Positions 39,401-48,400 of a DNA stretch of 64,000 nt are shown piece after piece. Source of the stretch: Thalassia testudinum (taxonomy: Eukaryota; Streptophyta; Magnoliopsida; Alismatales; Hydrocharitaceae). Position numbers and translations under genes: made by a program. The DNA lies in NCBI GenBank assembly GCA_037157565.1, contig JAZHRO010000013.1, positions 34,476,501-34,540,500 of the forward strand. The letters run 5' to 3'. Below the pieces are notes generated by a model that worked only from the letters and a program-made list of their open reading frames with translations, searched no databases and was not told the DNA's origin. Every line of letters begins with the position of its first letter. Positions within the stretch are counted from its first letter, which is position 1.

Positions 39401-42400
39401 CTCTCCACAAGTCTCTCCAAGCCCTTGCCAAGAAGAAGAAGGCTCACCTCCAAGAATCTACTCTAGGTATATTCCTATCTCCTAAGTAGATCTTGCTATC
39501 ATAAGTCATTCTATATCTTGTTTTTTTTCTTTCTTTCAAGTCCTTTCTCGCTGCTGCATTTGTTTCTCGTCGAGTACCAGGTGGTACTGGTACCCATCAT
39601 TGGTATCGGTACTAGCTTGACACAGCAGTGCCTGCTTTAGTGAGTAGGTACCGATACTGAAGATTAATATCGGTATTAGCTCAAATTTCCGGTTGGAACA
39701 GAAATCAACCAGTATCGGTACATGCAGGCTTAAATGTGTTTTTTTTTTTATAAACACATGAAAGGAATTTTCTATATTTCTAATCGTTTTCCTATTCCTT
39801 GTTATTGCATGTTTACAGATGGCACCTAAATCAAAAAGGGAAAAGCACCTCAAGATGCTTTTCACAAGTTTTGCATTAATGAGGATGCTAGGTCAAAGTT
39901 TGATTGGTATAAAGGTCTAAAACTCCATCATTGTAGGTCAGTTGAGTGGAAAGATTTCTCTCAACTCTTTAGTTTTACCACTCGTCTTTCCGAATAAAAA
40001 CTCATGCATTTCTTTGGTAAATCATTCTTTGCTAATGTTCCTCGAGTATACCTTGATGTCAATTGTCTATTCTTTACTAATCTCCAAGAACAAGAAAACT
40101 GAGGTCACCTTGTCTTAACAATAAATGTTTTTTGTCAGAAAATCACTATCACACCTAAATTCTTGTCAACAATTACTGAATGTCCTAATAAAGGTCATGT
40201 ATTTAACACACTTAAGGAGCAATTTCCTACTCATAAAATCCATGAAACTCTCTTGCTCCCTAACTGTTAGGGCAAAGTATTAGTTGCCCCAAATATGACC
40301 ATTTTTGTTCGCGTCTTTTTCCGTATCTTAGCATGGAACTTAAGGGCTAAAAATTCAGAATTTCATAAAATACTTGTTGATATTTTACCCTTAATTTATG
40401 CTATCATTACGAGCTTTCCGGTCAATTGGAACATAGTTTTCATTCACTTTTTTAGACCCCATTACCATGCATCAGCTTTACCATTAGATATTTTGGTGTC
40501 ACACATTCTTCATAAAAATAAAATTGACCTCTCTAATTTTACTCTTAGAAAAGTGATCTATTTGAAATGGTCCACTCTCTGAAAAATGGATGTGAAACCT
40601 GCTAGAGAGGAATCCTCTAGTGATGATGAAGAAGAAATTGATCCAAATGCTCAATCTTCTCATCCACCTCATGAATCATCCTCCACTTTCGTTCCTATAA
40701 CCTACCCATATCCAGAAGCTGAAATACCTTGGGTAAATCTATCTAATGTGTCTGGAACTGATCCCAATTTGATAAATACCTTCAATTACATTGGTCAAAA
40801 TTTAACCAATCTAAATTTTGCCTTCTGTCACATGGAACGCAAATTCCATGACTTTTCTCTTTCTATTGAGTCCTCCCATGTCACTTCTTCCACTCAACAA
40901 TTTAAATAAAGGAAGCGGACTCAACCGAAAGCACCTCAAGAATACAGTGAAAGAAGGCAAATGCATTTTCAAGATCCATCTCTTGTTTCAATGGCAGAAG
41001 AAGAACCTGTTCTTCATGATGAAGAAGAAGACACGAAAGATGACGAAGAAGTTTCATATAAAGATAATGATGATAAAGATGAAGATGATGATGACAACAA
41101 TGATGATGACGATGATAATGATTATGATGGTGGACATGTGCCAAAGCTTATTAGAAAACATACTAAAAATTAGCTTAATTTTCATTTTGTTGCTTGTTAA
41201 ATTTGTATGACTTTTCAGACATTATTTGTTTCAAGCCTTATCTTTATGAACTTTATCATGTTATGAAGATTGAATAGAGTTGGTTATTCATGTATCATGC
41301 TTTATTTGCTTATGTGAAATATGTCATGTTTTATTTTTAAAATTCTATTATTTGCTCATCTTTTTGCTTGCTTAACAAAAAGGGGAAGAAATGATTGGAT
41401 ACTTTGGATACTTCATATTTAAAATAGGGAGAGCTTAGTTTGAGGGGGAGGTTTTTCACTCCTTGTGGAGTTATTTATTCTTCTCTTATTAAGTATCTAT
41501 TTATTTTTTAATATGAGTATTTTGTTTGTTTTGTCAACACCAAAAATGGGGAGAGTGTTGGAACCTAGTTCCATCTCTCTTATGTGTTTTGGTGTTAACA
41601 AAATCATTTTAAAATCTAATGTGTTTATGAAGTATTACATGTCAAAAGAATCTTTGGATGCAAGCAACAAGATAGCATATGAAGGAAGAAGATTAAAAGA
41701 CTATAGTTTTTGTTGTATTAATTGTATTTTAGAATCTTTGTATGTCTCCTAACAAGTAAAACATAATCTAGGAGTTAAAATCAAACTAGAGATAATTAGG
41801 GTTCAGAATATCGTTCATTCATTCATTTCAAAACTCAAAATCGATTTTTCAAAATAAAGTCGTTTAGAGTAGGTTTGATATCTCTAAAAATTGACTTACA
41901 CTAATAATATTTGGTACTTGTAGCAAGTACCGGTACTGGTCATAAATATCGGTACATGCTAGACACAGGTTTGGGCGTAAGTCCCAAACTGTGAATAACA
42001 AATACCGGTACTCATCGTGATTACCGGTACCAAGTGATCACAGTTTGTGCACTTGATTTTTGCCTGAACCTTACAAGTACCAGTACTAATCATTAGTACC
42101 GGTACATGTAGGTCACTGGACCCAAATCTGTGAGTCACAAGTACCGGTACTCGTCATGACTACCGGTACCTAGTGACTTAGTTGGGTTGACTGTAGGCAG
42201 TTAGTACCGATACCAAAAGTTTAGTACCGGTATCAACTAACCGTTGTGACCAATCTGAACGGGTATTTTGCAATTAAACCTATCTCTAATCTTCTCAAAT
42301 CGTACTCAACGGCTAGTAATCGTAGGGAAGGTGTTTAGTGGCTTATAAACACCTTGTGTGTGTCATTTGCACACAACAAGAAGAAAATATTGTCTCCTTG

Positions 42401-45400
42401 CTCCTAATTCCAGATTTCACATTTCTAGCTGCAAAGTATATTGTTTTGTTGCATTCTTCAAGGCGACACTCTCTCAACAAACATCTTTCAGGCGATCTTG
42501 TGCTTTATTGTATTGTCTTTCGTTTTAGTCTGATTTCATTAGATTAGTATATTGTCATCTATTAAGATATCCACTTGTTTGGAGACTTAGGAATTTGTTG
42601 TAAGTTTTTATTTGCATCTAGCGTATACCTGTGTCTTTATTTCTTTTTGATATCTTATAATTTGATTGAGATAACCCGTTAATTACCTCAGGTATTAGTA
42701 AATTAATTTCCTCTGAATTGAGGGAATCCGGTTAAAAATCCTAAGTCGGGAGACTTTGGTAGTGGAGTACCCAAGTGAGAGGAACCACTATATATCTTAT
42801 GCGTTTTTGTGGTTTACTTTGTCTTGTAATTTTTTATCTACCACATTATTTATCCCCCTTCTAATGTGCTTGTGATTTACAGATCCTACAGGAACTACCT
42901 GTGCGTATCAATATATGACATACCTCAAAATTTGGTTGACCTGTATAGAAATTTGCTTTGTAGACCATTTTTTTAGAAAAAAAGTTTTGTGAATAGGCTT
43001 GCATGGACTGATGCAGTAACCGTGTAGTTGGTGATGTCAGGCTCTGCAATGGTCTGGAGGAGCAATTTCATACCATCCTCCGTGGCATTTTTTTCGTGCT
43101 TACTCAAGAGATTTCCCCCCTATGACTAGGATCTCATGTGATGTTGCCCTTTAGGTGTTCACATTGCTGCCAGGTTTTCCAGTCTCTTTCATTAAATAGG
43201 CCATTTTCTTTTGACAGATATGCAAGGTACAACTTTGTTTGAACGTAAATATTTTAGCATTCTCATTTTTTTTCTTACCTGGAACTCCTTGGCATGGTAT
43301 CTTTTTAGCTCCTGGATTTCTTGGACTTATCACCAGAATAGAGTATCTTGTAGTGATCTTCTCAGTTCTTCATTTAACATAGAAGGTATCGTTAGGAAAA
43401 TGAGATTATATAATGCATCATATCAATTCTCGATTGGTTAGATTAATCCTTGGAAGGTAGTTTCAGCCCATATAATTACTTTTTCAGCTTGCAATATTTA
43501 CCATTGTTTTCATCAACTTTGTTTTTTTTTTTTCTAGAGCATCTAGTTGATAGGGAATCCATTCTTGATTATCAAGCAAAGGGTGACATGACACATTCTA
43601 ACTTGGTGTAAGAGCAGAAGTCTCCTACTAATAACTTCCATCAACCTCTTGCCAGTTGGATAGAATTTGTCTCATATCTGGCATGATATTGAACACGCCT
43701 ACAGTGCCCCATCGAAAAAAGAGAAAAAGGAAAAAGAAAAATCTACAATTTTTTATTTGGAGTTCCTCCAGAGACTGACTCAACTACAGAGAGGTGCTAA
43801 GCAGGGTTGTCCACTTGCGCCGTTGCTTTTTAACATGGTTGTGAATACGCTGTCATGTTTGGCTTTCAGGGCTTGCAAGGGGCACCTCTTCTCTGGCTTT
43901 ACCTTGAGAACTGATGGTTCTTTGTTTACTCCGATTCTACAATACGTTGACAACACAGTTTTCTTTATTCAAGAAGGGACTCGTCAAGCAGAACATGTTG
44001 CGCAGATGGTTAGACTTTTTGGTGGCATCTCGGGTCTTCTCATTAACAGCAGCATGTCTGCAGTTGTCCCGTTCCACATGGGGGGCTAAGAGGAAGGGGC
44101 TGTCTCCATGGCTCTGAGGACACCTGTGACACATCTACCTATTGTCTACCTTGGTCTTCCTCTACAAGGGAGCTGCTTGATGGCAGCTGACTGGAGATCG
44201 GTGGAGGAGAGGCTGGCTAGGAGGCTGAATGGGTGGAGTGGGAAGCTTCTCTCTAGGGGTAGGAGACTGGTACTAGTCAAAGCAGTGTTGACAGTCATTC
44301 TGGTGCTTTACATGTCTATGTTCAAGCTGCCAAAGGTCCTTGCTGAGCTTGAGCTAGCTCGGAAAAGGTTCTTTTGGAAGGGCTCGGACCTTGAGGGGCA
44401 CTTCTTACAATTGATTCCTTGGAAGGAGATATGTAGGTCCAAGAGGAAGGGTGGGTTGGGAATTAAATGGCTTGATGATTTTAACATATCCCTATTCATG
44501 AAGTGAGTTGTTAGGTTCTTGGCGGGAGGTAGAGGACCGGTTGACAGAATCCTAAGGGACTCCTATGGTACCCCAGTTGATGTTGTTTGTAGGAAGCCCC
44601 CCGTGGTGCGACCATCGACTTTCTAGAGTGCGGTTCAGCCTACCATTTGGAGGGGTATGGAGTCCGTATTCTTTGGACCGAAACTTGGGAGTGGTTGTTG
44701 TTTCCGCTTTTGAAAATATGGCTGGACGGATGGCGGGGCTTTGTTTACTTTGTTCTCGTGCCTTTTTGGCTTGTCTTTGCAGAAGGATACTCTAGTCTCT
44801 GACATTTGGAATGCTTCTCCCTTTTCGCAGTCTCCCGTGCTTTAGTCGGCCTTGTTTGAGGCCACCATGGAGGAGTTACAAGGTTTATTAGGGCTCTTGT
44901 ATGGTATATCTCTTGGGGAGGATGTAATGGATGGTTTTGCTTGATCATGTGGTAGGTTCTTGGTGAGCCAAGCGTACAAAAATCTATTCTTGCAGAATGG
45001 GCTAGCATCGTTGGTTTGGGACGATTTCGTGTTAGTTTGAAGTATGCCCTTGCTGCCGAAGGTCAAGATCTTTTTGTGGATCTTTTGCATAGAGAAGTTG
45101 GTTACTAAAGAGCTTAGATCTAGATGGGCTTGGAACCAAGATTTCAATTGTGCATTCTGTGACCCTAAGTGGAAACTATTGATCATCTCTTCTTTGAGTG
45201 CCAGCTCGCTTCTAATGTTTGGAGAAGAATGAATATTCGTAGAGCTGATGTCTCCTCCTTCAACAACTGGTGGTCTTCTTTCCGCTCCTTGTTCCATGCT
45301 GATGCGGCCGGCTGGATTAAATCTTTGGCTGCACGCTGGTCTATTTGGTTGCAATGGAATGCCTTCATTTTTCGTGGGGAACAGACAAGGGTTGAGAACA

Positions 45401-48400
45401 TTGTAAAAGAAGCTAGGTGGCGTGCTGAGTTGTGGCGTAGTGTCTTGTAAGTCCATTCTTTTTTACTTTTCAATGAAATTAGCTGGATGATTACCAAGTG
45501 CCGATAATCTTCTTTTTCTCTCTCTCTCAAAAAAAAAGTTTCTTTGCATTTCTGATAACGAGTTGCTAGCACAAAAAATTTCTGGACCTTACTTGTGAAC
45601 TTGTGTCACTGATGGTGCCAAGGAATTGTTGATGTTCAGAAGTGATTTTTCCATATCCCTGTATTAGTCCAATGGATTCTTGGTGCATTATTTGACACCT
45701 TCCTCAATCTTGAGGCTTGATACTGGGGACTGTGGGAGTAGATATTATCATTCTTAGGCTCTACACATCTTTTGTGCCCAGTGCCCCCTGGATAAACTTT
45801 TTATTGTCCTTGAGTCCATTCTTCCTTTGAACACTCTGTTTGTCTTCATTACCCTCCACATTATTCCCCTAGCTCTCTTCTCCTAAATTACTCTCACTTG
45901 CATTCTCCTGTGTCCTTACGATTTCCTTACCATAATGTTGGCATTCAAGTGGATTCAATCATAAAAAGGGTAAACATCCCACAAAGCACGTGTTCCTTTT
46001 ATCTTGGAATCAAAAGATTTGCACCCTTTATGAGTAGGAGAGTAACCTAGACAGATGAAGTTGGCAGATTAGGGATCAGGCTTTGCCAATTCAGGGCCAT
46101 GATTATGATTTGAACTTGCGCAGTCAAACACTTCAAAGGGTAGAGAAATAGCAATCTCCATTCTACAGGCTCATACAGAAATGGAATTCCCAGGAAGTTA
46201 TGATTGCTTCAGGTTTATAAGGCAAGTGTCCCAACCTATCAAATACAATTGTTCATCTATCATACCATTGCAAACATCATACTGGTTGTAAATGAATACT
46301 CAAGAACTCTCAGAACCTTCCCTGCTGAGCACAGTGGAGGTTGGTGGTTTTCCGGTTGTCATTGAAGATTTTTGTGGATACAATATAGATAGTAGCACAA
46401 AGGCTCCCGTCTGTTGAGTCTGTTGACGTGCTCAGAAATGGCATGTTTGAAGCAGTGTTTGACCTTGGAAATTTTTTCGTCTTATCAGTGAAGCAAGAAT
46501 CTCAAAGGTTTCCATGCTTACATTGTTGCATCTCACACTGTTACTGATTGTTATAAATAACTGGTGAACTTTCCTGTTACTGCTGTTTCCTGAAATACAT
46601 GAATTTCATAGCTCATAATCACTCACTCATCTTTACACTTTTGGGTTTGTCTTGTCAGAAAGCCTTTCCTTCACATGTTTTTGTGTTCACCGAAATGTCC
46701 CTGTATCAGGTTCTTTATTGGAATGGAAAGGTACACTCATACGGAATTTTGGCTTTCTCCTGGAAACAATGACTCTCACAATGGCTTTAGGTCATTACAT
46801 GGTCATTTGGTGGCTGCATGGAATGGCATTCCATATTGTTGATGCAGTCCTCTTCCTGAACTTGCGTGTAAGTGTTTTTATTCCCAAGAAGTTCTACTTT
46901 TTGCCTTTTTTGGCACGTAATGCTTGTAAATAACTATATATATTATATAAGGGTAGTGTGAGCTTGACAGTCCAGATTACAGAGTATAGACCTGACCAGC
47001 ACAGAGTTGCTTTAGTGAAGTTCGATCCTTGCAAGTGAAGTGTAGCAAGATTAGGTTCATACAGGGCTGGGGTGTTGGTGCATGGGACATATCTCCACCT
47101 ACAATCACTCTAAGAATAAAAACTATGAAAAGAGTAGCGATCTAGAGATTCAGACATGAATTTCATTGTGAACCTTGAGTTACTCTTTTATGAAACTACA
47201 TGAGAGAACATGCTTCACGAAGTGGTTTGCTCTCCCTGATCTTCGTGATGGCCAGCCTATGTAATGATGACAATTGAGTGGAGAGAAATAGGTGACAAGA
47301 GGCCACATTATGATATCATAGTATTAGTATGCCATTATTATTGTTGGTGTTAGCATAATTGATATAGCTATGCATTACTTAAAACATTCATTCTTCAAAA
47401 CTCAATAGAAAGCTGTCTTTTGTTTTTACAATTTTTTTGAAGGATTGTTTTAAAGACTTTGGCACTTTATCTGAAGTAGCCAATAAATCAAGAATGAAGT
47501 CTGTAAACGAAAGGGTCATAGTAAAATAGAGAGGAAAGTGATGGCAGTGAGAGAAAGAGAGAGATTAGACCAAGCTCAATGCCAGAACTGCCAAGTTAGG
47601 CACTACTAATATGAAGCTTTTTGAGGTCCTAACAAAAAATAAAGCAATTCAGTAGAAAAATCATTCTCCACCTATCAAGCAAGAGGCTTAGAAGCCGACT
47701 AATAGCTGTGAAGCAAAGTAGAAGAGGCTCACCTATGAAGTAAAGCAGAATGAGGTTTGTCTCCAGAGCATCTGCCTCGCAGGCCTTGCAGTGCACTAAT
47801 GGGAAAATGTTTAACCCAAGATACAAAATTGGAATAACCCATATTAGGAAGGTTTTTCTTGTTTGCTTGTAAATACTCACTTTGGCAATCATATTATTTG
47901 ATATGACTTATGATTTCTGATCTAGAAACAACCTTCTTCGATGGAAATAAGGTTTTAAATGTTGATATCGATGTTGTGTCGCTAAATCGAAAATGAGATA
48001 TGTCGGGGATATATTGCTGATATCGGTGAATTTTGGGAAAATCGCTCAAAAAAACCTAAAATGTCCCAAGATGTCGTAAATTCGATGAAACTTAACATTT
48101 TAATAAATACTATATGCTTGAAGAAATGCCTAGAAGACCAAAATCATAAATTTTGAATGAAAATATAATAGAAACATGTTATTGACATATCAACAAAGTC
48201 ATATATTAAAAAGAAATTGCACATGACATAATAATAATTGAAAAATATTTATGGTAATACTATTCACCAAAAGAAATGATATATTAGTAGTACCAAAGTA
48301 TCAGTGGATCACACTAAGCATAGAAGCACCAATCAATGCTCTACCAAATCAATACCAGGTTGAGCTTCAACCTGGCTTGATACCTCTCCTCCAATTATCT

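Larger units (their letters stand above)
31495..42890 (+). mobile_element. Complete but decayed SIRE/Maximus-like Ty1/copia element, 11.4 kb
   Basis: Two 1335-bp LTRs (31495-32829, 41556-42890) flank PBS, gag, protease, integrase, RT, RNase H, an env-like ORF and a PPT, in the order typical of the SIRE/Maximus lineage. Target duplications are AGAAC (31490-31494) and GGAAC (42891-42895). A hand comparison of the first 300 bp of the LTRs shows about 17 differences, roughly 5-6%. A solo LTR of another family sits in the protease. Stops are frequent in gag, pol and env-like regions. It lies in sense with the host gene. Confidence 0.92.
10659..46709 (+). other. Intron 4, 36,051 bp, packed with nested mobile elements
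   Basis: The boundaries are fixed by exons 4 and 5, which join in phase (G|GT). Elements on both strands fill most of it: LINEs at 11820-12330, 14742-15450, 26170-28759, 30285-31470 and 43741-45537; copia elements at 16761-20195, 21250-30221 and 31495-42890; a MITE, a SINE and solo LTRs. Confidence 0.85.

Noticed and set aside
40902..41144. His-rich minus-strand frame
   Set aside because: It is the complement of the acidic GAT/GAA repeat of the env-like ORF.
46652..46709. Upstream Met extending exon 5 as a start codon
   Set aside because: The family continues from exon 4, and a good AG acceptor at 46708-46709 joins in phase.
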